The notes: generated by a model from the sequence alone, not told the origin. A stretch of DNA of 64,000 bases from Chaetoderma sp. LZ-2023a (GCA_034401795.1 CM067360.1:121659430-121723429); one strand, 5' to 3'; shown: positions 21,181-33,054, counted from the stretch's first letter. Made by a program: numbers and translations.

Positions 21181-21555
21181 ATTTTCTCATCATTGATATA
21201 GATAAACATGTATATTAATAATAATTTAATATGTAAAAATATAAATACATGTGTATATTACGATTAAATATTATCTTAACGCTCATTTCCAAAATCGTGA
21301 TTCATACTTTTGTTACAAGTGTTTTTGTGATCTAACATTGGTTTTTGGCACAACGTTTTTTGTCGCTGTTGACTGACTCAATGACGTGAATTAAATGATC
21401 AGATTTCTATAGATACTGTCAAGTAATTATCTTTATGTCTCACGTACTACCACTCCCCACCCACCTCACCCCCTCTTCTCAGTGCCTGATACCCTCCTGA
21501 CCTATCACCCCAAGTGTACCCACCACAATCTTGAGAATGTATGGATCAGTGTCAT
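21181..21555. other. AT-rich intergenic DNA
   Basis: No gene or repeat was recognised. A C-rich patch is at 21450-21480. Confidence 0.4.
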
Positions 21556-21559
21556 GTTG

Positions 21560-21798
21560 TTAACCCTTCAATGGTCAAGACGGCCAAAACCGGCCTCTGT
21601 AGTGTTCTTGAGGAATGACCATTTGTAGGCCAAGAGAAGACTATTTTTGAAAATTTACCACTGCAATGCCTGGCTCGATAGCCACGCCAGTCATTCTAGT
21701 GGTAAATTTTCAAAAATAGTCCTTTCTTGGCCTGCAAATGGATATTCAATAAACAAATAATTAAATTTTCTTGACAAAACTTGGCCATTAAAGGGTTT
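21560..21798. repeat. Family B foldback
   Basis: It starts TTAACCCTTCAATGGTCAAG and ends ATTAAAGGGTTTG. The arms match CCAAGAGAAGACTATTTTTG; the centre is GGCTCGATAGCCACGCC. Confidence 0.85.
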
Positions 21799-21834
21799 GA
21801 ATTCCTGTTCTAGAGCCATGCATCTGCTGAATGA

Positions 21835-22150
21835 ATGGGGGAATTACGTTTTAACTCTCACCCGCCAGTCTTTACCTAAGCTCCACCCATACTTCGCCAT
21901 GTTAGGATCGATCGATCCCTGAACTACCTACTAACTTCGATATTTTGAAACTAATTTGTGCCCAGTCAAATGGTTTTCAAAATATTCAACAGCATGTTTA
22001 TTAAATAGTAAAGACATACAATCCATACAACAATGTTGTCATCGATTACTGGTAAGCGTACGTGATGAACTTATTCACGTCATTCATAGCGTCATTGATT
22101 ATCATGTCATCTTACATGATGTCATATGATGGATGGATAAACTGGGAAGG
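21835..22150. repeat. Family A MITE, partly deleted
   Basis: AAGCTCCACCCATACTTCGC, GGATCGATCGATCCC, a short hairpin, then TTTATTAAATAGTAAAGACA and CATATGATGGATGGATAAAC. Confidence 0.75.
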
Positions 22151-22343
22151 TTCATTGATGAATGGTGTCCACCAAAACTCATTTTGAGTCTAACACCAGA
22201 CTTGTTTGACGATTTCTATGACGTCACAATAGACGCGGACATCATAAGGACCAATGATGTCATACAGATCACCATCACTACCGCTTCCTTATTATTTCAT
22301 ACGGAAAAAAGCAATACTCAATAGCAAGTCAGTTTAAGGTTCT

Positions 22344-22562
22344 ATGGAAGTGGGAAATTTCACATATGAAATCTGCCACACTAGCTACTCGTGTAGAAGT
22401 TCCTGGAAGAGCCACTAGGAAGCAAAGCATTACAAGGTGCCCCTGTGGTCGTGTGAAACATGCTTAGTACCATTCACAAGATTGGAACATCTCAAAAACA
22501 TTTGACAAAGAAACACGGTATGAAGGATTCTGGTATTACAAGTTTACTCTCAAGAGAAATAA
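22344..22562 (+). pseudogene. Decayed C2H2 zinc-finger exon fragment
   Basis: One frame from 22344 gives an EICHTSYSCRSSWKSH segment, an in-frame TAG, then EAKHYK and WSCETCLVPFTRLEHLK, after which a frameshift continues as HLTKKHGMKDSGITS. Ignoring the breaks, the spacing fits C-x2-C-x12-H-x4-H for the second finger and a partial first finger. The segment ends at a possible donor (ATAGGAG|GTAAGC). A further basic reading around 22640-22740 may belong to it. The parent gene is not recognised. Confidence 0.5.
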
Positions 22563-22867
22563 CCATAGGAGGTAAGCTTGTAAAACATGTCTGAGCCAGT
22601 TTTGAAACCACACTGTAGTGATTTGCTAGACATTAACTCCAACAAAAAATAAGAGAAAAACAAAAAGTGTGGAGCCTGAACTTCCACCGACCAGACGCTC
22701 TGGCAATCTACCCAAGGGACTTCACAATACCAAAAGCTGAGCTTTCTGAAATCAGAGACCAACTGATCTTAGCAATATTTTCCCAGACATGTTTTTTACC
22801 AGAAGCTTTCTCTATCACCAAAGCAGTAGAAAAGAAAACTTTAAAAGCACAACCAAAAAAATTCTTA

Positions 22868-23062
22868 ACCCGTACCACTCTGGTGTAAACATTTTTAATT
22901 TTCAAATTAAAGTAAAAGATAAACTGGTGTTTACTTTACAACAAATTTGGTGGAAGATGGTGCTGTCGTAGACACCAACATCTTCCACCAAAATTGTTGA
23001 AAAATGTACAGTAGTTTCTTAGCTATTAACACAGTAAAAATGGAATATTGGCATCAGGGTTA
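22868..23062. repeat. Family F foldback, copy 1
   Basis: TTAACCCGTACCACTCTGG at the 5' end and AACAAATTTGGTGGAAGATG / CATCTTCCACCAAAATTGTT arms around a TCGTAGACA centre. Confidence 0.8.
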
Positions 23063-23240
23063 AGAGAATTATTATTTTCTCATAGAAAATGTCCATCTGC
23101 AGACCAAGAGATTATTTTTGAAAATTTATTGGAATCACTGGCTCTGTTATCAAGCCAGTCATTCCAGTGGAAAATTGTTAAGAAATAGTCTTCTTTCAAT
23201 CAGCAAGAGGATATTTCTCCAGGCCACTGCAGAAGTCGGG
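23063..23240. repeat. Family B foldback, partly decayed
   Basis: AAATGTCCATCTGCAGACCA.. and an inverse ending in TAGTCTTCTTTC; centre GGCTCTGTTATCAAGCC. Confidence 0.65.
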
Positions 23241-23645
23241 TTTTTTCGAGCCCTATGAGATGCATAGGATGGCTCAACATAGTGATCCAAATGGTGTGCG
23301 GCATGCAGATAAATGTTCGGTTTTTTTAAAGCTCCATGAAAAATTGACAAAAATGTCTGAAGCTTGAACTTGCTCTGTAACTCCTTATAATAAAGCAATG
23401 AAGCAATTATTTGTAGAATATCTTGAAGGGGTGCGAAAAAAGGTGAGGAAATTCAATTGTGACAGACGACGGATAGAGAGCAAACCTATAGGTCCAATAA
23501 AGATGATTACATGTAAAAGCACATCGGTGGACATCATGGACTGCAGTAGCAGTCTATAATCATTAAAAAAATTGGTTTTATGTGATGGGAGAAAATGAAG
23601 GGCCAATGATGACCAATCTCACATATTTATTGTACCGTATTACCG

Positions 23646-23852
23646 TTAACCCTTAACACTCTGCTGTCAAAACATTAAAATTTCAAATTAAATTAAAAGA
23701 TGAACTGGTGTTAATTTTTTAACAAATTTGGTGGGAGATGGTGCTGTCGCAGACAGCAACATCTTCCACCAAAATTGTTGAAAAATGTACACCAGTTTCT
23801 TTGATACTGACACAATAAAAAATAGAATATCGACCAGAGTGGTACGGGTTAA
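23646..23852. repeat. Family F foldback, copy 2
   Basis: TTAACCCTTAACACTCTG start, GTGGGAGATGGTGCTGTCGC / AGACAGCAACATCTTCCACC centre, and an ACCAGAGTGGTACGGGTTAA end. Confidence 0.85.
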
Positions 23853-24307
23853 TTGTTGGTTTCGCTTTTACCAGTTCTTCAAAACTTTCACAATCCATTG
23901 TTAAAAACCTTTGGTAATTTCTTTGGTCTTCCACTTTCAACTCCTTTAGCAGTTCCTAATAAGAACCATGCCGTCCCCTTCTGACAATCCATTGTCTTAG
24001 CTAGAAATCGATCCATCTATTGCGCCCCATAGTTCCACCCATGTTCTGTACGTGTTAGGATCGAGTTATATATTGTGACCCATGAATTGCTAAAATCCCA
24101 ATTTCAAGGTAACTGTACCTGTAACTTCATAACTCTGTACTCTGGTACAAAATGTCCCCTTCTGGGCACAACAAATGTCGACATCAGTAGTACTATCAAA
24201 GCATTGAGACGTCTACAAGATGGGAATCGAGGTAGGCTGTTGAATATTGTGAAAGTAATTTGGCATGGTGCTGTTGCTGCCTATAAATATATATATATAT
24301 ATATATA

Positions 24308-25807
24308 CTGAGCCAAAAAAGTTTAGCAACAGTGAAGTTTGGTTTGTTGTATTAAAACTATGCATCCATTTATAACCAAATTTGCAGGCACGTTTCGTCA
24401 ATGTAATGTCTCGCTGATCATGAAGAAATGCAAATCATTTCTTGCATTTCTCAGCCACACGCTTACTGCATGTGAAATTGCATTTTTCATGCACTGGCCC
24501 ACTTTGGCGGGTAGCGAAGGCAAAAATTCACCATATTGCAAAAGCAGATAACGAACGTTAACAGAAAACGCTTAAAAGTTTACCCTACCGAGCATGGGCC
24601 GCCGCCCAGGGCTACCTGAAAATCAGCGCCATGAAGCAATGGGAAGACTCGCTGCTGGGCAGAGCGTTCGCGCTGTTGCTCGACATTTTAATGTTCGCGC
24701 CTCAACCATTTCCCGTCTCCGCCAACGTGAGCAGGAAACTGGACATGTTAATGACCGACCACAATCCGGCAGACCGAGAGCAACAACACCACGAGAAGAC
24801 CGCTACTTAGTGACATCATCACAATGTCACAGGTTTGAGACTGCGCCGCGGCTGTCCCGTAATTTGCACACAGCTACCAGCACTACAGTGCATGCACAAA
24901 CTGTGCGAAACAGACTCCATGATGCTGGACTGTATGCCCGTCGTCCACTTGTTGCTGTTCCGCTTACAGAGCGTCACATCGAGAATTGGTTTGCATGGGC
25001 AAGAACTCATCAGCGATGGCATGCTCAACAATGGAGCCACGTTTTGTTCAGTGATGAGTCAAGGTTTTGTGTGGATGTGGCGGATGGTAGGCAACGGGTT
25101 TGGCCATGTTTAGGAGAACGGTATGATGCAGCCAACATCATTCAGCACGACAGATTCGGTGGCGGCAGTGTCATGGTGTGGGCTGGAATCCATGAAAATG
25201 GCAAAACAGGTCTTATTGTGATTCGCGGAAATTTAACGGCTCAATGTTACTGTGAAGAAGTTGTCGCCCCTGTTGTCATCCCTTTTATGCAGACTATGTT
25301 CCAGCAAGACAACACCCATCCTCATTCAGCTAGGGTCACCAGTGATTTCCTAAAGGCTAACAATGTTCGGGTGTTGGACTGGGCAGCGCGATCGCCGTAC
25401 CTGTCTCCTATCGAACACATGTGGGACATTCTTGGCCGTATGGTGCGTGAGAACCATCCACATCTTCACAACGTGCGGGAGCTGGAAGCTGCACTGCTCC
25501 AGGAATGGGATGCGACTCCTCTTCGTGACATCAGGTGCTTAATTCGAAGCATGAGAAAGCGATGTACGGTGGTGGTTAATGCACGCGGAGGTCACAACCG
25601 GTATTGACAGCTCAGTGTCATTATTTAAATTGGACCCTTCCGTTGAATGATGCTGTGTTAAAGGCTAGCATTACAGTAACAAGAGACTGTTGTTCAAATT
25701 GGAAAATGACCTATCAATTAAATAATATATATGAATCAATTTATTGTTTTTGTTAAATAACATTTATACAGTAATATTCTCAGTGTTGCTAAACTTTTTT
25801 GGTTCAG
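24308..25807 (+). mobile_element. Tc1/mariner transposon, 1500 bp, apparently intact
   Basis: Inverted ends CTGAGCCAAAAAAGTTTAGC and the inverse ending GGTTCAG (27 bp with two mismatches) are flanked by TA on both sides (24306-24307 and 25808-25809), the Tc1 target duplication. It carries one uninterrupted transposase. It is inserted in a TA-rich loop of a family A hairpin. Confidence 0.92.
24594..25607 (+). CDS. Tc1-family transposase (DD34E)
   Basis: A 337-residue protein, the usual Tc1 length. N-terminal helix-turn-helix (about 8-45, LAAGQSVRAVARHFNV), a GRPR hinge (59-62), then a second DNA-binding half (65-120). The catalytic residues are Asp154 (FSDES), Asp239 (QQDNTHPH) and Glu274 (SPIEHMWD), with 34 residues between the last two. 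A GGSVMVWAGI strand is present. No stop or frameshift is seen, so it could be active. It cuts and pastes at TA dinucleotides in the nucleus. The ATG at 24594 gives the canonical start. Confidence 0.95.
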   Translation: MGRRPGLPENQRHEAMGRLAAGQSVRAVARHFNVRASTISRLRQREQETGHVNDRPQSGRPRATTPREDRYLVTSSQCHRFETAPRLSRNLHTATSTTVHAQTVRNRLHDAGLYARRPLVAVPLTERHIENWFAWARTHQRWHAQQWSHVLFSDESRFCVDVADGRQRVWPCLGERYDAANIIQHDRFGGGSVMVWAGIHENGKTGLIVIRGNLTAQCYCEEVVAPVVIPFMQTMFQQDNTHPHSARVTSDFLKANNVRVLDWAARSPYLSPIEHMWDILGRMVRENHPHLHNVRELEAALLQEWDATPLRDIRCLIRSMRKRCTVVVNARGGHNRY

Positions 25808-26010
25808 TATATATTTATATGCCTATAAAATATTCAACAGAATGTTTATAAAATAGCAAGCAAGGACATACAATTCGTACAAATTGACGCACTATTACGC
25901 ATTCAAGACAGACTAAATCACATCATTCATGACGTAATTGATTATGACATCAGCCTACATGTGACATAGTTGATTATGACATCATATGATTGAAAATTCA
26001 TAAATCCATG

Positions 26011-26290
26011 ATGGCCACCTAAACATTGACTCGTTTCAAGTTTTCTGAGGCTTATCACCATAGGTTTCTGTCAACCAAGTTTGGTTGGTATCATCTTAAC
26101 AGTTAATGAGGATATTCTTTTAAATGATGCTCTAGACATTTTTGAAAATCCAACATGGCCACTGAAGATAATCAAACAATGAAGGGATCTGATCTGTCAC
26201 TCAAATATCTGATGTCATAATCAATCATGTCACATTTAGGGTGACGAGACAATAATACCTGTCGTGAAAATTAAAAAGTCAATAATACCA
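26011..26290. other. Intergenic DNA between A-family copies
   Basis: Contains TGACATCATATGA-like family A remnants near 25980 and nothing else recognised. Confidence 0.4.
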
Positions 26291-26296
26291 AGGAAA

Positions 26297-26585
26297 ATTC
26301 ACCTTTCCAGAGTATCCATCCATCTTCTGACCTAGTATGATGTCATAATCAGCTCAGCACATGTATGATGACGTCACAATCATTACATCACCATCACCAA
26401 ATCTCAAACAGTCTGACACGTATGAATTGTATGTATTTGTAATTCTTTGCTATTTAATAAACATACTGTTGAATATTTTGAAACTAATTTGACTGGGTGA
26501 TGTTACTGCCTTAGTCTGTCAAGTGTCAGCACCCAGTCAGATTAGTTTTAAAATATTCAACAGCTTACCTGTATGATGATGATGA
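26297..26585. repeat. Family A MITE, right end missing
   Basis: It starts AATTCACCTTTCCAGAG, includes a TGACGTCA octamer (about 26381) and the hairpin, and stops after CAGCTTACCTGTATGATGATG. Confidence 0.8.
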
Positions 26586-26739
26586 TAAGTAACTGTTCTG
26601 CAGCTGAAGAAATGAAAATTCTTTGTTGCAACCAGTTTTTCTTCCTTCTCGTGTCCACTGCGAGCGTCCTAAGCTCTGTTAGGTACTTTCTCATTTTTAG
26701 AGGTCGTAGATTGCGTTCTCTGAAGTCTGATCTCAAAAC

Positions 26740-27126
26740 AATTCACCTTTCCAGAGTATCAACCCATTATATGACATCATAATCAACTACATGATGTGTA
26801 GAATGACATCATAATCAATGACATCGATAAGTACCTCACGAATGCATATTTGAAGATGGTCTATGCGTTGTTGTACAAATTGTATGGCTACTATTTAACA
26901 AATATTCTGTTGAATATTTTGAAACTAATTTGACTGGGTGCTGCTGCTGCCATAGGCAGCAACAGCAGCCAGTCAAATTAGTTACAAAATATTCACCAGC
27001 TTCCTTATATAGTTTTCAGGAAATTGATAATTATGGCATTCGGGGATCGATCAATCCCAACACGGCGAGGTGTGGGTGGAGCTTAGCTAGTGATGGGCGG
27101 GGCATAGCTAAAAAGGGAAAGGTCCA
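26740..27126. repeat. Family A MITE, full length
   Basis: AATTCACCTTTCCAGAG to GGGAAAGGTCCATC, with a complete hairpin GTGCTGCTGCTGCCATAGGC and its inverse at 26903-26998. Confidence 0.9.
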
Positions 27127-27857
27127 TCAGAAGTTGGTGTTGGGGCATCCTTTGCGTGCCTGATACGTGTATAGTCTTGGCACATGACTGCAAATTATAG
27201 TACTTTCTGAGCAGGCATGTTTTCTGGCATTCAGAGAAAACGTGAACATAGACCATCGATGTTGCGCTAACATCAAACATAGTGGCTCTGCGTAACACAG
27301 TTTGTAGAGTGCTGTATTTGATATTAGACTGCGTGGTCACCGATGATTTGTAATGGTTCGCAGATGTTTGCGGTGAGATGCATCAAGTTTGTTCCCGAGT
27401 GCTTTTGGAGCTGCCCAGCTGTTGCAAGTGTATACCATTATGGTAACGTGTAGTATCAGAAAGTTGTGTCTTGATTTCATGGCGATTTTGAAACCACGAT
27501 CCATAACTCTACCACGATCCATAACTCTACAGCAGAGGAGGGAAACCAAGATTCTGCATTTTCTTCACTTCTCAGTGCCCTGATTTGGGGAGGGATAGGT
27601 ATACGTGAGTGAACTGTTTTGGCAAAAATCACGAAGAGGTTTGCAGCCTTGAGCTGTTCTGTAGTTATTGGCTGTGTATTGGAAAGATCAAGAGGACCTT
27701 TTTCCTCATTGGTAAAGTATATATTATATGCATACTCAGGGCTCGAAAATTAAAAATATTTTGTTGGCCCCAGGGGCAAGTATGTCATTTAAATTAGGTT
27801 GCCTGACTGTGCTTCCAGGTTGCCCCATTTCAATAAATTCTGTTGAAAATATGTATT
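27127..27857. other. Intergenic DNA
   Basis: No supported gene. A 17-bp direct duplication (CCACGATCCATAACTCTA) lies near 27490-27530. Confidence 0.4.
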
Positions 27858-28165
27858 GTTGAGCCAAAAAAATGGCTAGTGTAGTGGTCTTGAGAAATGT
27901 CCATTTGCAGACCAAGGGAAGACTATTTTTGAAAATTTACCACTGGAATGACTGGCTCGGTAACCGAGCCAGTCATTCCAGTGGTAAATTTTCAAAAATA
28001 GTCTTCTCTTGGCCTGCAAATGGACATTTTCTATAAATTTGATGGTTAAAGGGTTAACAAGCTCGTCATTTCAGTGGTAAATATTTTTTTTAAACCGGCT
28101 TCTCTTGGACACTTCGAGACAATGGAGAAGCCATTTTAGGCCAGCTTAAGCGCTAAAGAGTTAAG
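27858..28165. repeat. Family B foldback plus truncated neighbour
   Basis: A near-perfect foldback (27895-28030) centred on GGCTCGGTAACCGAGCC, ending AAAGGGTTAA (28047-28056), then a decayed half copy. Confidence 0.88.
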
Positions 28166-28191
28166 ACTTAGTATTAAATATTTTGAGTGAT

Positions 28192-28554
28192 AATTCACCT
28201 TTCCAGAGTATCCATCCATCAACTGACCTCATATGACATCATAATCAGCTCAGTGCGTGTATGATGATGTCACAATCATTACATCACAAAGGGTTCCATA
28301 TAGACCATCATCAAACCTCAAATACGTATGAATTGTATGTCTTTGTAATTCTTTGGTATTTAATAAACATGCTGCCTTAGGCAGCAACAGCACCCGGTCA
28401 AATTAGTTTCAAAATATTCAACAGCTTACCTGTGTATTTTTTTTGGAATTGATAGTCAGCGTGTTCAGAGATCGATCGATCCCAACACGAGCGAGGTGTG
28501 GGTGGAGCTTAGCTAGAGATGGGCGGGGCTTAGCTAAAACCGGAAAGGTCCATT
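28192..28554. repeat. Family A MITE lacking one hairpin arm
   Basis: AATTCACCTTTCCAGAG to CCGGAAAGGTCCATT with the left stem deleted, leaving GCTGCCTTAGGCAGCAACAG at about 28370. Confidence 0.9.
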
Positions 28555-29090
28555 ACAAAACGTCTCGCCAAAGTATTTTTAGTTGTGGGTTGCAGCTCAA
28601 TAAACCGCCTTAGTCACAAAAGTGTATTCCGGGCTGTATCTAAAAAACTACTGATCCGATTTTGCTCAAATTTCAGCGTATATAACAAGGCGACGGAATG
28701 TGTCATGCGAGAGTATTTCTAGACTTTGGCCATGATCCAGTTAAAAGAACCTGAATCAGATCAAATTTTATGGATTTCTCGTAAACTACTGGTCTGATTT
28801 GGCTCGAATTTTAACACCACAAAAGGTGTGACCATACACTAGGATTCCACAACTTTGGGCATAATCCGAAAAAACCCTGAACCGGCAGCTACTGAGATTC
28901 TATCGAACTTGATCAATAGGATTCAATTATGTAAATTGGGCATGTTGAAATATGATGGCTTGGTCACCATATCGAAGATTAACACTAGCAACCGCATTGT
29001 ACGCTTTCAAAATAACATTGAATTTATTGTTCGTAGTTGATAAGAGAAAATAGAATATAATCTTATACTATATATCGTGAACATGAACAC
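28555..29090. other. Intergenic DNA with an old repeat
   Basis: Contains two diverged modules of the type ACTACTGATCCGATTTTGCTC (28650 and 28785). No gene was seen. Confidence 0.4.
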
Positions 29091-29091
29091 G

Positions 29092-29302
29092 ACGTTAACA
29101 CCTATCACTCTGAGGTCAATATTCTATCGTTTCCTGTGTTAATGGCAAAGAACCTGTTGAACATTTTTCAACAATTTTGGTGGACGATGTTGCCGTCTTT
29201 GACAGCACCATCTTCCACCAAATTTGTTGAAAAATGTACACCAGTTCATCTTTTAATTTAATTTGAAAATTGAAAATTCTGACATCAGTGTGGTAACGGT
29301 TA
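29092..29302. repeat. Family F foldback, copy 3
   Basis: GTTAACACCTATCACTCTG to GTGTGGTAACGGTTAAC; centre GTTGCCGTCTTTGACAGCAC. Confidence 0.85.
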
Positions 29303-29458
29303 ACGCTTTGATTCTCACACACCACAAACATCAAAGTATTTATGACGTAAGAAATATTCTGCCAAATATTTTGAAAAGGATTTTACTGCCTATGGCAGCA
29401 ACAGCTTCCAGTCAAATGAGTCAAAATATTCAAACGCTTTTCTGTATAGCTGTTTTGG

Positions 29459-29877
29459 AATGGACATTTCCATTTTTTAGCTATGCCCCGCCCATCACTA
29501 GCTTAGCTCCACCCACACCTTGCCGTGTTGGGATTGATCGATCCCCAAATTCCCTAGCTATCAATTTCGTGAAAACTATACAGGGAAGCTGTTGACTATT
29601 TTGTAACTAATTTGACTGGGTGCTGTTGCTGCCTATAGCAGCGACAGCGCCCAGTCAAATTAGTTTCAAAATAGTCAACAGAATATTTATTAAATAGTAA
29701 AAGCATACAATTTGTACAAGAATGCATAGACCGTCTTCAAATATGCGTTCGTGACGTACTTATCGACATCATTCATGACGTCATTCATTATGACATCATT
29801 CATTATGATGTCATTCTACACATCGCACAGCTCATTATGACGTCATATGATGGGTGGGTACTCTGGAAAGGTGAATT
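29459..29877. repeat. Family A MITE, full length, reverse orientation
   Basis: AATGGACATTTCC to CTGGAAAGGTGAATT. The hairpin (29587-29684) has GCTGTTGCTGCCTATAGCAG at its centre. Confidence 0.9.
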
Positions 29878-30329
29878 AAGATACTGTACTGGAATTTCAA
29901 GGGTTATGGTGAATAGTGCCAAATCTATTTTAAAGGTGCATATTCACACCAGAATGCTTGAAAACAAAAATGTTAAAATTGTATACTTTAGAGGCTTAAA
30001 TTGTGACTACATGTAATGAAATTAATCTTAACATATGGCGATTCATATGAAGATTAATATAATTTTTAAGTTGTGAAATTGAAATAGACTCCCTAATTCA
30101 AATTGAGCCATCAGAAGACAGATTTCGGATCATCGTTGATTTCGATACATTTCTTCCCAAGACCTAGCCCAACCACCCTATGAAGTTTCAATGCGATCCG
30201 ACAAATGGTGACCGAGTTATCATCCGGAAACCACTCTGCCGCCCACCCGACCGCCTGCCTGACCACCCGCCCGAATGGACGGTGCCATTACATTAAATTT
30301 TTTGGTGGGGTATAAAAGCTCTTCAAACA
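29878..30329. other. Intergenic DNA
   Basis: A module near 29935-29980 (CACACCAGAATGCT.GAAAA) recurs at 42385-42425. Nothing else was recognised. Confidence 0.4.
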
Positions 30330-30770
30330 AAAATGAAATCCTGATGCTGCATCTCGCCTTAAAGAAAGATACATTGTAAGTGCAGGTTCAATTTCGTTCA
30401 ACTATTATGCATGGACAAGAGAATTTTGGTGAATTTTAAGTTTTTCAAGGGAGATAACTCAGGATAAATTGCTTCAAAACGGAATCATAGTAATGCTTCG
30501 TCAAGTAATATATCCAGTGACAAAGGAATTGAGAGCATAGGTTCAAAATTCATCAAGATCTGGCATGAACAAGACAATTTTGATGAATTTTAAATATTTC
30601 AGGGGAGATAATGACCACATATCACCACCCCACCAACACCACCACCCCCTAGGATTGGTCTGTAGTTTTATTAACCACATAAACATACGCATCGTCCAAT
30701 CACTACTTGCTAAATAAATCTACTTACATTTAGCAGCAGAAAAAGATTTCTAATCTTGCTTTTAATGCCT
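30330..30770. repeat. Dispersed repeat, inverted partner of 8995-9405
   Basis: Reverse complement of the first copy with moderate divergence; contains GGGAGATAACTCAGG and GGGGAGATAATGACC. Confidence 0.7.
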
Positions 30771-30839
30771 TCTAATGCAAGAACCACAACTCTCTACTCT
30801 AGTCCAGGTTTCTGGATGGAGTAAACTCCCTTAATGTCA

Positions 30840-31640
30840 ATTAAACAGACTTCTGGAATCGTAGCTAAACTGTAGGTGTTGTGTTATGTTAACATCTTGA
30901 AATGATTGTCAGAGATGGACGGACTGACAGACTGACAATCATACATTCTATACAGATGCATGGATGTACAGGCATACAGATACCACATGCACATCTTCAA
31001 GTGGTAATGAAAACCCTTAGCAAGTTTCAAAAGAATCACAGCTAAATTGTAGGAGTTGTGTTAACAAGTAATGAGTGGTACTGCACTTTATGTATCAGCT
31101 TAAAGGTATTTAAGGGGGGTAACCCTGCAATAAAAAATGTTCTGGCTGCAAAAAAAGCACATGCACATCTTCGGATCGTAATGACTAGATTTACCATGTT
31201 TCAAAATAATTGTAACTAAACTGTAGGAGTTGCATTGACAAGGATGGACTGACGGACGAACATACATTTTGGACAGATGGATGTATGTACAAGTATACGG
31301 ATAGAACATGCACATCTTCATGTCGTAATGATAACACTTACCAAGTTTCAAAAGAATCGCAGCTGAACTGTAGGAGTTGGGTTGACAAAAAATGATAGGC
31401 AATGCTGTTTATGTATCAGCTTTAAGATATTTAAAGGGTGATAAATCTGCAATGAATAATTTTTTGTTTTGGACACGAAAAAAGCACATACACATCTGCA
31501 CATGATACTGATAATGTGGACGGAGTTGATCCATTGAGACCTCTAGGAGCTGCGTTGACAAGAAATGATTGTCAGAGATGAACGGAATGTAAAAAATGTA
31601 TATTAATATATACATAATGGAATGATCATATGTTAAGATA
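30840..31640. repeat. Degenerate tandem blocks with CACATGCACATCTTC
   Basis: CATGCACATCTTC, AAGAATC.CAGCTAAACTGTAGG and GATGGACTGACGGACG-like strings recur near 30880, 31020, 31200, 31320 and 31500. Such blocks are common in molluscan introns. Short ORFs here are not genes. Confidence 0.6.
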
Positions 31641-31761
31641 TATTACGTTTCATTACATCTAGGCCCCACAGTTTAAACCTCTAAAAGCATACAATTTAAA
31701 CAATTTTATTTTCAGTCATTTTGCTGTGAATATGTACTTTTAACTGATCACCTTAAGGGCT

Positions 31762-32290
31762 AGTGTTGTTCCGATTAATCGATTTGATCGATGATTGATT
31801 GATTTGCATGTTCAACCAACCGATCAATCATGATTTCAGAAATCGATTTTGGTTGTTTATAAATTGACTATTAATATATTTTAACTGGTTAAGCTAGAAA
31901 AAAAATGCTTTTTGGAAAATAATTTAAATTTAATTGTTACAACTATATAGTATTACTCCTTAGTCTAAGACATTAATTCTTTCAGCACTGAAATAGTATG
32001 TCAATTTCAAAGCAACCATACCAATGACATATTGAATATTTTGAAACCTATTTGACAGGAAGTTGTTGCTGCCTAAGGCAGCAACAGCTTCCAGTCAAAT
32101 TAGTTTCAAAATATTCAACAGATTATTTCTTAAATTATTAAGAATCTGTCATACCTGCGACTTGGTTTGAGAAAGGGGTACAATTATCCTTGAACATGCT
32201 ATAATTACTGATTTATGTTTAATTAACTGATCATCGGTTAGTATATAAAACCAATCATCGATCACAAAAGTAGTACCAATTCCCAACACT
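31762..32290. repeat. Family E MITE, copy 3
   Basis: AGTGTTGTTCCGATTAATCG to AATTCCCAACACT; hairpin 32029-32122 with GCTGCCTAAGGCAGC centre. Confidence 0.88.
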
Positions 32291-32346
32291 ATTAAGCGCT
32301 ATAGACAGTGATAAGATAAGTCACATGGTGGTTATACCGTTCATGG

Positions 32347-32740
32347 TTCACTTGCCTTTCAAGAGTATCTATCCATCATCTGATCTCGTATGACATCATA
32401 ATCAGCTCAGCATGTGTATGATGATGTCACAATCATTACGTCACAAAGGGTTCCATTTAGACCATCATCAAATCTCAAACAGTCCGACACGTTGTATGAA
32501 TTGTATGTCTTTGTAATTCTTTGCTAGTTAATAAATATACTGTTGAATATTTTGAAACTAATTTGACTGGGCGCTGTTGCTGTCAATTTAGTTTTAAAAT
32601 ATTCAACAGCTTACCTGTGTAGTTTTTTTGGATATTGATAGTCAGGTTGCTCAGAGATCGATCGATCCTAACACGAGCGAGCTGTGGGTAGAGCTTAGCT
32701 AGAGATGGGCAGGGCATAGCTAAAACCGGAAAGGTCTATT
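32347..32740. repeat. Family A MITE
   Basis: TTCACTTGCCTTTCAAGAG to CCGGAAAGGTCTATT; the hairpin is partly deleted. Confidence 0.85.
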
Positions 32741-32789
32741 CCCTTTGGGGGTCCAAATAATTAGACAATTCTTGTGGCAAAATATTTAC

Positions 32790-32975
32790 TGGCCAAGCCG
32801 ACCAAAGCCGGTCTTTGGAGTTGTCCTGACAAATCTCCATTTGCAGCCCTCCTCAAGACAATTTTTTAAAAAGATTTACCACTGTAATGACTGGCTCAAT
32901 GTCAGAAAAATAGTCTTAAAGAGAGGAAAAATTAAATCTTTCTTTGAAGGACTTTGCCGATTAAAGGCCTAAGAT
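32790..32975. repeat. Family B remnant
   Basis: GGCCAAGCCGACCAAAGCCG start and GATTTACCACTGTAATGACT; the right arm is largely lost. Confidence 0.6.
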
Positions 32976-33054
32976 GGATGGCGTCGGTAGATCATCTGTC
33001 TTAATTGTCTGCCTGCTGATTTTCTGCTGACCACAATTTCCATGGGGGTTTACT

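Larger units (their letters stand above)
23985..26010. repeat. Family A MITE split by a Tc1 element
   Basis: The A-type left part (TGGATCGAGTTATA, then TGTTGAATATTGTGAAAGTA and GCTGTTGCTGCCTATA at 24238-24286) resumes at 25815 with TATGCCTATAAAATATTCAACAG and CATTCATGACGTAATTGATT. The Tc1 element sits in the loop. Confidence 0.8.
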
